From positions 1,550,001 to 1,614,000 of the forward strand of contig NZ_AP012327.1 in the NCBI RefSeq assembly GCF_001042615.1: a DNA stretch of 64,000 nucleotides. The letters run 5' to 3'. Below the pieces are notes generated by a model. The model did no database searches. It saw only the letters and a program-made list of their open reading frames with translations, and was not told the origin of the DNA. Of this stretch, positions 36,576 to 45,084 are shown one piece after another (the first letter of the stretch is position 1; every line of letters starts with the position of its first letter). The DNA comes from Bifidobacterium catenulatum subsp. kashiwanohense JCM 15439 = DSM 21854 (GTDB lineage: Bacteria; Actinomycetota; Actinomycetes; Actinomycetales; Bifidobacteriaceae). The translations under genes and the position numbers were made by a program.

Positions 36576-37535
36576 TCAGGCCGTACGGCTCTTCGGATCG
36601 AGCGCGTCCTTGACGGCGTCACCCATCATGATGAATGCCAGCACGGTGATGGCCAGTGCGGCGGACGGGTAGAACAGCACCATCGGGTCGGTTCGGAGCA
36701 TCGACTGCGCGCTGGAGATGTCGCCGCCCCAGCTGACGGTGGTGGTCGGCAGACCGATGCCGAGGAAGCTCAGCGTGGCCTCCGAGACGATGTAGGAGCC
36801 GAGGGATGTGGTGCCCACAACGATGATCGGCGCGAGGGAGTTCGGCAGAATGTGGCGGAACAGGTTGCGCATCGGCGTCGAGCCCAACGCGGTGGACGCG
36901 GTGTTGAATTCCAGATTCTTCGATTCCAGCACGGCGCCTCGCGCGATGCGCGCGGTGCCGACCCAGCCGAACAGGGCGAGGACCAGAACGACCTTCCAGA
37001 TGGAATCGTTGGTTCGGAACATCTGCAGAACGACGATCGCGCCCAGCAGCATCGGCAACGCCATGAAGATATCGACGATGCGGCTCAGGATCGCATCCAC
37101 CCAGCCGCCGAAGAAGCCGGCGATGGCGCCGATCAGCGTGCCGACCAGCACCACCAACAGCGTGGACAGGATGCCGACGCTCAGCGAGGTGCGCGTGCCG
37201 TAGATCACGCGGGTGTACACGTCGCAGCCCTGCACGTCGAATCCGAACGGATGGCCCGCGGAGGCGGGCTCCAAGGAGTTGTCGAGCGTGCAGTAATTCG
37301 GATCCTGCTTGGTGAACACGCCTGGGAACAACGCCACGAACACGATGAACAGGATCAACAATCCGGAAATGATGAACAGCGGGTTTCTGCGCAGCGTGCG
37401 CCACGCATCGGCCCACATGCTGGTGGCGGGAACGGAGTCGTCGACGTTGTCGACGCTCTGCAACGGGGTCTCCTCGATCGGGGCGACGTAGCGTTCCTGC
37501 CCGGGAAGGGCGGTCATTGTTTTCTCATCAGTCAT
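36576..37535 (-). CDS. dppC: Peptide ABC transporter permease DppC
   Basis: About 319 residues with six helices and the EAA loop typical of binding-protein-dependent permeases. Marks are AWRTLRRNPLFIISGLLIL in the N-terminal OppC_N domain, TRVIYGTRTSLSVGIL, and the EAA-like region ALGSTPMRNLFRHILPNSLA. GGAAGGAG ahead of 37535 favours this start over one 19 codons upstream. It follows dppB by about 22 bases and precedes dppDF. Confidence 0.93.
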   Translation of the reverse strand: MTDEKTMTALPGQERYVAPIEETPLQSVDNVDDSVPATSMWADAWRTLRRNPLFIISGLLILFIVFVALFPGVFTKQDPNYCTLDNSLEPASAGHPFGFDVQGCDVYTRVIYGTRTSLSVGILSTLLVVLVGTLIGAIAGFFGGWVDAILSRIVDIFMALPMLLGAIVVLQMFRTNDSIWKVVLVLALFGWVGTARIARGAVLESKNLEFNTASTALGSTPMRNLFRHILPNSLAPIIVVGTTSLGSYIVSEATLSFLGIGLPTTTVSWGGDISSAQSMLRTDPMVLFYPSAALAITVLAFIMMGDAVKDALDPKSRTA

Positions 37536-37557
37536 GATAGTTGCGACTCCTTCCCTA

Positions 37558-38484
37558 TCACGCGTAACGGATGCGCGGATCAAGCGCGGCATACAGCAGA
37601 TCGACCAACAGGTTGCAGACCACGAAGATCAGGGTCAGCAACGTGACGACGGAGACCACGACGTTGGCTTCGCCCTTGAGGATGCTCTGGTAGGTCAGGA
37701 AACCGACGCCATGGATGTTGAAGATCTGTTCCGTGATCATGGCGCCGCCCATCAGCGCGCCCAGATCCTGGCCGAGGTAGGTGACGACGGGAATCATCGA
37801 ATTGCGCAGCACATGGCGTAGCATGACGGACTTGTTGCTCATGCCCTTGGCGCGTGCGGTGCGCACGTAATCCTCGGAGATGTTGGAGGAGATCTCGGAA
37901 CGCGACAATCGGATGATATAGGCCATGGAAACGGAACCGAGCACCATAGCCGGCATCAGCAGATCGAAGAATCCCGGATCGGCACCTGCGGTGACCGGCA
38001 GGATGCGCCATTTCACACCGAGGAAATACTGGCCGAGGAAGCCGGTGACGAACGTCGGCACGGAAATCAGCAGCAACGAGACAATCAGAATCAGGGAATC
38101 GTACCACTTGCCCTTCTTCAGGCCGGCGATCACGCCGAACACCACGCCGAAGATGGCTTCGAACACGAATGCCATCAGACCGAGCCTGATGGTGACCGGG
38201 AATGCGCTCGTGATCTCGCCAAGCACCGACTGGCCGGAGAATGTCTGGCCGAAATCAAGCGTCAACGCGTTCTTCAAGAACAAGAGATACTGGATGATGA
38301 ATGGCTTGTCGAGGTTGTACTCGGCGCGAATCTGCATTTCGACGGCGTGATTGACGGGCTTGTCTCCGAACATGGCCTTGACCGGGTCTCCCGGAAGAGC
38401 AAAGACAAGAGCGTACACCAACAATGTAGTGCCGAGAACCACTGGAATCATCTGCAGAATGCGGCGCAGAAGATATTTGCCCAT
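37558..38484 (-). CDS. dppB: Peptide ABC transporter permease DppB
   Basis: About 308 residues, six helices, beginning MGKYLLRRILQMIPVVLGTT as in the OppB/DppB family. The EAA loop ARAKGMSNKSVMLRHVLRNS and the LGALMGGAMITEQIFNI segment are present. AAGGAG lies nine bases before 38484; an in-frame ATG seven codons upstream would overlap it. Together with DppC it forms the membrane channel for di- or oligopeptides. Confidence 0.93.
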   Translation of the reverse strand: MGKYLLRRILQMIPVVLGTTLLVYALVFALPGDPVKAMFGDKPVNHAVEMQIRAEYNLDKPFIIQYLLFLKNALTLDFGQTFSGQSVLGEITSAFPVTIRLGLMAFVFEAIFGVVFGVIAGLKKGKWYDSLILIVSLLLISVPTFVTGFLGQYFLGVKWRILPVTAGADPGFFDLLMPAMVLGSVSMAYIIRLSRSEISSNISEDYVRTARAKGMSNKSVMLRHVLRNSMIPVVTYLGQDLGALMGGAMITEQIFNIHGVGFLTYQSILKGEANVVVSVVTLLTLIFVVCNLLVDLLYAALDPRIRYA

Positions 38485-38810
38485 TTTTGGTTGCTCCTTT
38501 TCCATATTCCGGTTGGCCGCCAGTCCGTACTGACCTGCGAATGAGGCCTCACCAGAATCAAATACCCCGTAAGTCTACCGCATCGGCAGACTTATGTTGC
38601 GCCAAACTAAAGAAATCCTGAGAATCCGCCATTCAACGGCTGCGAAATCCTCTCGCGCGGCTGGCGGAGAACCGGAAAAAATAGACAAAATCAGTCGATG
38701 AAACCAAAAACCTCCGCATATGCGTTCCATGAGCGCAGCACATGCTGAATGCATTCGGCGAATTATCTGAAAGCATCCATCAGCAGGGAGCGTGCGCACG
38801 GAATACGAAA
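38485..38810. other. Intergenic region between dppA and dppB, no gene seen
   Basis: Apart from the terminator next to it, this 326-bp stretch shows no ribosome site-linked frame and no known RNA. It presumably contains the dppB promoter; I could not pick one with confidence. Confidence 0.6.
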
Positions 38811-38840
38811 AAGGGAAACAGGGTGTACCCTGTTTCCCTT
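38811..38840 (-). terminator. Terminator downstream of dppA
   Basis: AAGGGAAACAGGG and CCCTGTTTCCCTT form a 13-bp stem with a TGTA loop; the minus strand continues with TTTTTCG. It separates dppA from dppB, which would allow much more binding protein than permease. Confidence 0.9.
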
Positions 38841-38887
38841 GTCACAGCGAAGTGAATCCTATGACGGATCGGAATCCGCCATCAGCC

Positions 38888-40531
38888 TCACTTGGTGAGC
38901 TCGTTGTAGACCGGCAGGTTCTGCCAATTCATCTCGAAGCCCTTCACGCCGGTCGCGGCCACGCCGTTGGCGTTGGAGTAGTACAGCGGGAAGGCAGGAA
39001 GCTCCTTGAGCAGAATCTCCTGAGCCTGCTGGTAGATCTTGTTGGCCTCATCGGTGTTCTTCGCGGCGGAGGCCTCGGAGCACAGCTTGTCGAACTCGGC
39101 GTTCTTGTAGTCGCCGTCGTTCGAACCGTTGCCGTCGGCGGCCGCGGAGGAGTACAGCTGGTAGAGGTAGTTCTCCGGGGACGGGTAGTCTGGCTGCCAA
39201 CCGGTGCGGAAGGCGCCCTTGATGGAGCGGTTGGTCACGTCGTTACGGAATTCCTGGAAGGTAGGAATCGGGTTGGTGGCCACGTCGATGCCCAGGGTGT
39301 TCTTCACGGAGTTCACCACGGCGTCGTAGATCGACTTCGCACCGCCGTCGGCGTTGTAGGCGAAGGTGAGCTTGCCGTCGTAGTGGGAGATGGCCTCGGC
39401 CTTGGCCCACAGTTCCTTGGCCTTCTTCGGGTTGTACTTCAGGTTCTCGCTGCCCTTGAGGGAGTCGGAGTAGCCCGGGGTGAGCGGGGAGGTGAATTCG
39501 ACGGCCGGGGTGCCCAGACCGTTGAGCACCTTCTTGCAGATGGCGCCGCGGTCGATGGCCATGGACAGCGCCTGACGGCGGAGCTGGCCTTCCTCGGTGT
39601 TGGTCTGCCAGTGTTCCAGAGATGCCGGGATGGTGAAGGTCTGGCTCACGGAGCCGGCCTTGCTGTACGGCTGGACAGAAGAGTCGGACTTGAAGGTCTT
39701 GGAAGCGGAGGTCGGAACGGTGTTCATCACGTCGAGGTTGCCGGCCTGGATGTCGGCGTATGCGGCCTCGTCATCGGTGTAGATTTTGAGGGTCACACCG
39801 TCGTTCTTCACCACTTCGTTGCCCTTGTAGGCGTTGTTCTTGACGAGTTCGATCTGCTTGTTGTGGCTCCAGGACTTGAACTTGTACGGGCCGTTGCCGA
39901 CCGGCTTCTCGCCGAAGGCCTTCGGATCCTTGTAGAAGGATTCCGGCAGCGGGGCGAAAGCGCTGTAGCCGACCTTGATGGCGAACACGGAGTCAGGCTG
40001 GTTCAGGTCGACGGTGAACTCGTGGTCGTTGACGACCTTGAGGCCTTCGAGCTGCTCGTCGCCCTTGAGGTTGTCGGTGTCCTGCAGCTTGTCGAAGCCC
40101 TTGATGGTGGAGAAGAACGAGGAGCACTTCTGCGCGTTCTTGGCGTTGGCGACGTAGCTCCAGGCCTTGGTGAAGGATTCGGCGGTCACTGGGGTGCCGT
40201 CAGCGAACTTCCAGCCGCTCTTGATCTTGATGTCGAACTGGGTGCCGTCGTCATTGGACTTGATGGACTCGGCGACTTCGTTCTGCGCGTTGCCCTTCGT
40301 GTCGTAGGAAACCAGACGGGCGAACAGCAGGTCGACCGGGATGCCGCCGCCGGTCTCGTTGGTGTTGCCCGGGATGAGCGGGTTCTGCGGTTCGGAATTG
40401 TATGCGGTGATGACGTTGGAACCCTTGTCAGCGGTGGAGCCACCGTTGGAAGAGCCGCAACCGCTGAGCAGCATGCCGAATGCGCATGCGGCCGCAGCGA
40501 AAGCCAGAGCTTTCTTCTTCATGGAATTCAT
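38888..40531 (-). CDS. dppA: Peptide-binding lipoprotein DppA/OppA
   Basis: About 547 residues. The signal peptide MKKKALAFAAAACAFGMLL ends in lipobox LLSGC, so the mature protein is lipid-anchored. The SBP_bac_5 fold follows, with NSEPQNPLIPGNTNETGG, KSGWKFADGTPVTAESFTKA and RQALSMAIDRGAICKKVLNG. It captures peptides for the DppBC-DF importer downstream. Start is between two in-frame ATGs, 40531 (AAGGAG three bases away) and 40522 (better signal-peptide start). Codon use is that of a highly expressed gene. Confidence 0.93.
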   Translation of the reverse strand: MNSMKKKALAFAAAACAFGMLLSGCGSSNGGSTADKGSNVITAYNSEPQNPLIPGNTNETGGGIPVDLLFARLVSYDTKGNAQNEVAESIKSNDDGTQFDIKIKSGWKFADGTPVTAESFTKAWSYVANAKNAQKCSSFFSTIKGFDKLQDTDNLKGDEQLEGLKVVNDHEFTVDLNQPDSVFAIKVGYSAFAPLPESFYKDPKAFGEKPVGNGPYKFKSWSHNKQIELVKNNAYKGNEVVKNDGVTLKIYTDDEAAYADIQAGNLDVMNTVPTSASKTFKSDSSVQPYSKAGSVSQTFTIPASLEHWQTNTEEGQLRRQALSMAIDRGAICKKVLNGLGTPAVEFTSPLTPGYSDSLKGSENLKYNPKKAKELWAKAEAISHYDGKLTFAYNADGGAKSIYDAVVNSVKNTLGIDVATNPIPTFQEFRNDVTNRSIKGAFRTGWQPDYPSPENYLYQLYSSAAADGNGSNDGDYKNAEFDKLCSEASAAKNTDEANKIYQQAQEILLKELPAFPLYYSNANGVAATGVKGFEMNWQNLPVYNELTK

Positions 40532-40824
40532 ATTCTCCTTATCCATTATTTCCAGAGCCGTAAGACCCTGTTCAAAAAGAAGGCGGGCGTCAATACCGTG
40601 GCATCAACGTCCGTCTTCGTTCTGATAGTGGGTTCATTATCACTCGATTGAGGGACAACCACTCCATATCCGAGGGAGGCCCATGCAAAATAGTCCAATC
40701 AAAACTCATCATCTGATAAAACAAACCGTTTTTCCCTCTTATCGCCGGAACAACTTATCCGCATCGTGTGTATGGACGGATACGGACATATCTGTTCGCT
40801 GTCAGCGTACTTTGCCGATTCGTG

Positions 40825-41751
40825 TCATGCCCGTGGAAACGCCTGTCCGTAACGGGCCTTCAACTGTTCTATGGATACATGCGTGTAACGTTGCGTGGTC
40901 TTCAGCGAGGAATGTCCCAGGAGCTCCTGCACCTCACGCAAATCCGCTCCCCCGTCAAGCATATGCGTAGCGGCACTGTGCCGCAGAGCATGAGGACTAA
41001 TGTCGGGAACGCCGGCATCACGCGCGCATGCGTGCACCACACGACGTACCATCCGCTGATCAATGCGTTTGCCTTGTCTCCCAAGAAACAACGCAGCTGC
41101 GGACTGCTCCCCCACCAACAGGGGACGCCCATCATCCAACCACCGACGTATCGCTTTTTGCGCCGGAGCGCCAAATGGCATGACTCGTTGTTTGTTGCCT
41201 TTGCCGGTCACTTTGACCGTCCGATTGGAAAAGACCACATCCGGTACATCGAGTCCCACCAGTTCAGCCACACGCATGCCCGTCGCATACAACAGTTCCA
41301 GCATTGCAGCGTCACGCAGCTCAATGGCCCGCTGCTTCATTGTCCGTTCCTTCGGCTGAGACGTTTCACTGTCCTCGTCCACGCGTTCCATCAGCTGTTC
41401 GGCCTGTGATTCGCTGAGCACATCCGGCAACGTATCAGGTATTTTCGGAGTCATGAGCACACAAGCCGGATCCGTCGTCGTCACGCCATGCTCATGCGTC
41501 CACGCGAAAAAACCACGTACCGCCACGGTTTTTCGGGCCATGCTGCTTTTCGCATGTTTCTTCGATGATTCCGCCATCCACATGCGAAGATCTTCGATGG
41601 TCACCTCGTTAAGGTTCCTGCATCCAAGCCGTTCCAAGGCAAGCAGACATTCTTCGACATCGCCTCGGTATGCCTTCCGTGTGTTTTCGCTCAATCCACG
41701 GTTGGCTTTCAGATATGTGTCGAATGCCTCTACACTCTCATCGAACAGCAT
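40825..41751 (-). CDS. xerC: Tyrosine recombinase XerC
   Basis: 308 residues. N-terminal SAM-like core-binding domain (about 1-95) and C-terminal catalytic domain with the Arg in ATGMRVAELVGLD, the HALRHSAATH box with His and Arg, the His in LLGHSSLKTT and the tyrosine in QRYTHVS. With XerD it resolves chromosome dimers at dif when activated by FtsK. XerC versus XerD is assigned from context: the other copy (54343) has the typical XerD neighbours. Confidence 0.9.
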   Translation of the reverse strand: MLFDESVEAFDTYLKANRGLSENTRKAYRGDVEECLLALERLGCRNLNEVTIEDLRMWMAESSKKHAKSSMARKTVAVRGFFAWTHEHGVTTTDPACVLMTPKIPDTLPDVLSESQAEQLMERVDEDSETSQPKERTMKQRAIELRDAAMLELLYATGMRVAELVGLDVPDVVFSNRTVKVTGKGNKQRVMPFGAPAQKAIRRWLDDGRPLLVGEQSAAALFLGRQGKRIDQRMVRRVVHACARDAGVPDISPHALRHSAATHMLDGGADLREVQELLGHSSLKTTQRYTHVSIEQLKARYGQAFPRA

Positions 41752-41867
41752 GCCGATCAGCCTTTCCCGAGCTCAATAGCAAGCCCAAATCCATGAATTT
41801 CTCTCCATTATGTGTCCATTCTCCGATAGAAACCGAAATTCCGGCACAACTTGAAAGGAGACCAACT

Positions 41868-42014
41868 ATGATGTCCAATGGCGTTCGCTCAGCGAATCCG
41901 TCAATAATCGTCTATTCGAGGGGGAGATTATGCCGATTCCAAACGAAATTCCAGCAGGTGCACGCATTGTGGTGCGCACCTGCGAAGGTGTCGATCCAAA
42001 GGACCAGCGCATGA
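41868..42014 (+). CDS. Possible small upstream ORF overlapping the next gene
   Basis: ATG at 41868 has a near-ideal AAAGGAG seven bases upstream, better than most genes here, and opens a 48-codon frame starting MMSNGVRSANPS. It runs out of frame into the start of the 41930 gene by 85 bases and has no family likeness. It may be a translated leader affecting the next gene, or a misleading site. Confidence 0.3.
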   Translation: MMSNGVRSANPSIIVYSRGRLCRFQTKFQQVHALWCAPAKVSIQRTSA

Positions 42015-42187
42015 AATTCCGAGATTATGTCGGTCACGTACGTTCTTGGGACGGGCAGACATTAGAAATGACGCGCGATGCGGCAGCTAACGGTTCGCGC
42101 CCGGAGCAACGTGTCAGTATTCCCGCCGACACCATCGTCACCGTCAAACCGGTTCCGGAACGTTCCATGACAAGGCCGCGCCTATAA
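41930..42187 (+). CDS. Small conserved bifidobacterial protein
   Basis: 85 residues of unknown function, probably a compact beta-rich domain: IPAGARIVVRTCEGVDPKDQ, FRDYVGHVRSWDGQTLEMTR and a closing VSIPADTIVTVKPVP. The pattern suggests a small barrel like those binding RNA or DNA, but this is a guess from alternating hydrophobic residues. GGGGGAG four to five bases ahead of the ATG is a good ribosome site. It is tail-to-tail with tyrA, separated by four bases. Confidence 0.75.
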   Translation: MPIPNEIPAGARIVVRTCEGVDPKDQRMKFRDYVGHVRSWDGQTLEMTRDAAANGSRPEQRVSIPADTIVTVKPVPERSMTRPRL

Positions 42188-42191
42188 CGCG

Positions 42192-43232
42192 TCACACTGA
42201 GGAACGCACCTGTGCCATAGCTTGACGGTAGCCGTCGAATCGCACAATATGCTCTCCCCTACGCGCCGATTCCAGAAGCATCTGCTGCCAACCGGTCTCG
42301 GGAATTGCCAGTTCGATCGTTTCGCAATGTTCTGCGAAATCAGGCTCTTTGGTGAGAGCCTTGTATTCACGGAATGGCTGCCCCTGTACGAAGAAACGCG
42401 CCATTTCCTTATCATCGCCCGCAGTGGGCGCACCCTGCTGCGCGGTCATGCCATGCAGCACATTGGCCATAAGCGTCAAGCGATTGGCCATGTTGCGCAA
42501 TAACGCTTCAACATTGGCCGCATCCTCTTCCACCATTGCACGGGTACGGTCCGGATCGGTCAGCGCAACACGGGTCATGTCTCGCCACGAGCCGGCGGCG
42601 AGCGCTGCCGCGATGTTTCGATTGGGATTGGCCACCAGCTCGTTGATCATGGCCGTGGAAATGACGTGTGGCATGTGAGAGATCAGTGCCGCGCAACGAT
42701 CGTGGGTCGTATCGTCGAGCACGATGAGACGATTCGCGCAATGGTCGACGATCATTGTCGCAACGGCGCGGAAACGCTGATATTCAGTGTTTTCACCCAC
42801 GGTAATGGCCCAAAGAGCACCGTCGTAAAGCGTTGGATCCGACGATTCCCACCCGGATAGCTCATTGCCGGCCATGGGGTGCGCCCCTACATAGCAGTGT
42901 TCCAACCCTACGGCCCTGACCTGCTCCCTAACCATTTCTTTGACGCTGCCTACATCGGTGAGCGTGGTGACGCTTGGATCGATCAGCGGTTTGAGTGCAC
43001 TCAGAATTTGAGGCATGGCTTTAAGCGGATTGCATAGCACGAGCACGTCAGGCTTTGCATCGGCAAGCACAGCCAGCGTGGGCACGCATCGTATGCCGTC
43101 CGCCTCCGCGGTTTCATATGGCCGATCGTTATGGTTCCATGCGACGACCTCACAGCCCGCATTGACGAGCCTGCGTGCCAGAGACCCTCCAATAAGTCCG
43201 AGACCCACGATTGCGATACGTTGCTTCACCAC
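42192..43232 (-). CDS. tyrA: Prephenate dehydrogenase
   Basis: 346 residues. NAD(P)-dependent step to tyrosine: oxidative decarboxylation of prephenate. Rossmann motif IVGLGLIGGSLARRL at the start, DVGSVKEMV, GAHPMAGNELSGWE with the catalytic His, and a helical C-terminal dimerisation domain (about 175-300). A GTG start at 43232 has AAGGAG five bases upstream. It overlaps pheA by seven bases, so phenylalanine and tyrosine branch enzymes are made from one transcript. Confidence 0.93.
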   Translation of the reverse strand: MVKQRIAIVGLGLIGGSLARRLVNAGCEVVAWNHNDRPYETAEADGIRCVPTLAVLADAKPDVLVLCNPLKAMPQILSALKPLIDPSVTTLTDVGSVKEMVREQVRAVGLEHCYVGAHPMAGNELSGWESSDPTLYDGALWAITVGENTEYQRFRAVATMIVDHCANRLIVLDDTTHDRCAALISHMPHVISTAMINELVANPNRNIAAALAAGSWRDMTRVALTDPDRTRAMVEEDAANVEALLRNMANRLTLMANVLHGMTAQQGAPTAGDDKEMARFFVQGQPFREYKALTKEPDFAEHCETIELAIPETGWQQMLLESARRGEHIVRFDGYRQAMAQVRSSV

Positions 43233-44206
43233 ATCAGCTCCTTTTTGACCGTTTCACTGTTCTGCCAATCGTCTGGCAGATGCCGTTCGTCAAGACGTAC
43301 GCCTCCCTGAGGCAGCATCCATGAGGTGACTGGAGGATTAGGGCGTTCTCTACGCGGATATACGGCCAGAGTTTTGGCCCAGTCGCCATGTTCTGCGATT
43401 TCGACCAGAGCATCGTGGAAACGTTGTTCCCACGGCGCCGCATCAAGCGTCGCGATAAAACTGTAGGTGCCTGTACGTCCTTTGATTGGCCGTGAGATGA
43501 AGCTTGTCATGTTGAGTCCTGCGTCGCGGAATACGTCCAGCAGGTTCGCAAGTACGCCAGGGCCGGTGACGAGCGGGATAAGCGTCAACACGGACTCGTA
43601 TTCCATACCGGATTGGGAACGTGGCTGTTCCAACAGTTTCTCTGCTTCCTTGCGCGGGGCGAGCACAAGGAAATCAGTTTGCGCGCCTTGATAATCCTGC
43701 ACGGCGGTGCCGATGCATGTGACGTTGTAAAGTTCGCCGCAGATGCTTGGCCCAAGGGCTATTTCGTTCGCTGTAATGTCTCGGCATGCGGCGGCATTGG
43801 ATGGTGCTGGAACCGGCCGCAAACGATGTTCCGCGATAAAACGTTTGCATTGCGCGAGTCCGTGTGAATGCGCGGTGGCTACGGTGGCATCTTTCGGATC
43901 GGATTCCGCACGCACGTACGCGTCAAAAGTAACGTCGACGCCCACGCGTGCGAATCCGGCCAGGTCTTTGGCGTCGATCAGCGCGTCCAAATTCGGTACC
44001 ACGTAGCCTTCGACATTGTTTTCCCATGCCACGACGCCCCAGCCCTCCCCCTGCTGCACGGCTTCGAGAATCTGCGGCACATCGTCCAAAGCCACCAATT
44101 CGAACCCTTCAGGTTCGAGATGGTCCAGCTCCTGCGATGCATTGACCGCGGCCTGATGGGTGAAGGTGCCTTGCGGCCCCAGATAGAACAGCTTGCGTGC
44201 GCTCAT
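43226..44206 (-). CDS. pheA: Prephenate dehydratase
   Basis: 326 residues. Converts prephenate to phenylpyruvate. The catalytic domain (about 5-190) shows FYLGPQGTFTHQAA, VVAWENNVEGYV (in place of the usual PIENS/EG motif) and the TDFLVLAP segment. The ACT regulatory domain (about 205-290) has GVLANLLDVFRDAGLNMTSF and the phenylalanine-sensing ISRPIKGRTGTYSFIATL. It stands alone from chorismate mutase, which must be elsewhere. tyrA follows with overlap. Confidence 0.92.
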   Translation of the reverse strand: MSARKLFYLGPQGTFTHQAAVNASQELDHLEPEGFELVALDDVPQILEAVQQGEGWGVVAWENNVEGYVVPNLDALIDAKDLAGFARVGVDVTFDAYVRAESDPKDATVATAHSHGLAQCKRFIAEHRLRPVPAPSNAAACRDITANEIALGPSICGELYNVTCIGTAVQDYQGAQTDFLVLAPRKEAEKLLEQPRSQSGMEYESVLTLIPLVTGPGVLANLLDVFRDAGLNMTSFISRPIKGRTGTYSFIATLDAAPWEQRFHDALVEIAEHGDWAKTLAVYPRRERPNPPVTSWMLPQGGVRLDERHLPDDWQNSETVKKELMW

Positions 44207-44277
44207 TCAACCCCATTTCTTTTCTTGGTGTTTCCATGCACCTTATCTCATTGACATGGAATCAGCTGCTAATCATT

Positions 44278-44847
44278 TCACTGGCTGGGCGCTGTCAGAC
44301 GTTTCGGGCCCTCTCGTTTTTTTTGGGGGGGGTAGACAACAAACGCATCATCATGCGTTTTCTTGCGCGGAGGCGTGACGAACCAACATTTCGGTAATAC
44401 CAGCATCACAATCGGAATGAGCACGACTCCATATAACCAAAAATATCCCGCTTGCTCACTGAAGAACGGCATGGAATCGTCTCCGCCGAATCCAACGGGA
44501 ATCATGGCATCTCCGCCAGGACCATACCCAGCCATCACCGTCCAGACCGCCAGGGAAGAACCAATCAGATGCAATGCGAGGCCTGAAACGCCGTCACGCG
44601 ATCGAGCGGACCATGTTGAGATGATTACCATGAGATAGGCGATCAGTAATCCGTAGGGAATGTTCACTGATGCACCCATACGGTGAGCCATGGTTCCTAT
44701 CATGCCAACTATGATTCCAGAAGCCAGATCGACCAAGAATCGTCCCCATATCGGTAGCCGGTACGACCATGGCATCAATCGTACATCAGCCACCATCCGT
44801 TGATTGGATTCATCCGTACCGTGCGATTGCTTCATCTGTTGCGTCAT
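44278..44847 (-). CDS. Membrane protein of unknown function with a C8A8 tract
   Basis: About 189 residues with four hydrophobic helices (about 30-55, 62-78, 85-108, 135-155) and a positively charged C-terminus. The tail codons for Tyr-Pro-Pro-Gln-Lys-Lys run through eight C followed by eight A (minus strand; 44317-44332), a tract prone to slippage. A slip would replace only the last dozen residues. I place the start at the ATG at 44847, since the upstream extension lacks family-like features and contains the terminator region boundary. No recognised domain. Confidence 0.7.
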   Translation of the reverse strand: MTQQMKQSHGTDESNQRMVADVRLMPWSYRLPIWGRFLVDLASGIIVGMIGTMAHRMGASVNIPYGLLIAYLMVIISTWSARSRDGVSGLALHLIGSSLAVWTVMAGYGPGGDAMIPVGFGGDDSMPFFSEQAGYFWLYGVVLIPIVMLVLPKCWFVTPPRKKTHDDAFVVYPPQKKREGPKRLTAPSQ

Positions 44848-44878
44848 ATCTCTACTATCTCTCGCTAACCTGAAAAGA

Positions 44879-44910
44879 AAAAGAGATACGTGAGAACACG
44901 TATCTCTTTT
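44879..44910. terminator. Hairpin terminator between typA and the membrane protein gene
   Basis: AAAAGAGATACGTG and CACGTATCTCTTTT form a perfect 14-bp stem with an AGAA loop. T-run on the plus side and a T-run from the A-run on the minus strand make it suitable for the typA transcript. Confidence 0.85.
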
Positions 44911-44925
44911 CGTAAAAGCAACGCG

Positions 44926-45084
44926 AAAAATCACTTGTTATTTTGAGCGTTGTTCTGCTGAGCCGTCAAACGGAGAGCCCAGTGGGCTCACCGTAGGCGA
45001 AGTGAGCAAGCACACCACCGTGCTTGCGAAGCCGACAGAACAACGTAAAAAATCACTTGTTATTTTGAGCGTTGTTCTGTCGGC
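44926..45084. repeat. Direct duplication of the typA 3' end flanking two hairpins
   Basis: A 32-bp sequence at 44926-44957 is repeated exactly at 45048-45079, where it contains the last codons and stop of typA. Between the copies lie hairpins GAGCCC/GGGCTC (44975-44989) and GCAAGCAC/GTGCTTGC (45006-45027). GCCGACAGAACAACG at 45031-45045 is also an inverted copy of the typA end at 45070-45084. The block looks like a small palindromic insertion or a local rearrangement. Confidence 0.7.

Noticed and set aside
38575..38799. 74-codon frame between dppA and dppB
   Set aside because: No ribosome site, odd composition and no hydrophobic or domain pattern; treated as intergenic.
38792..40651. 619-codon open frame antisense to dppA
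   Set aside because: Same reason: it is the complement of a gene with strongly biased codons, rich in Val, Gly and Leu, and without a plausible start site.
40825..41751. Tyrosine recombinases as signs of a mobile element (also 54343-55296)
   Set aside because: Both have XerC/XerD sequence and housekeeping neighbours; no attachment sites, phage genes or composition change.
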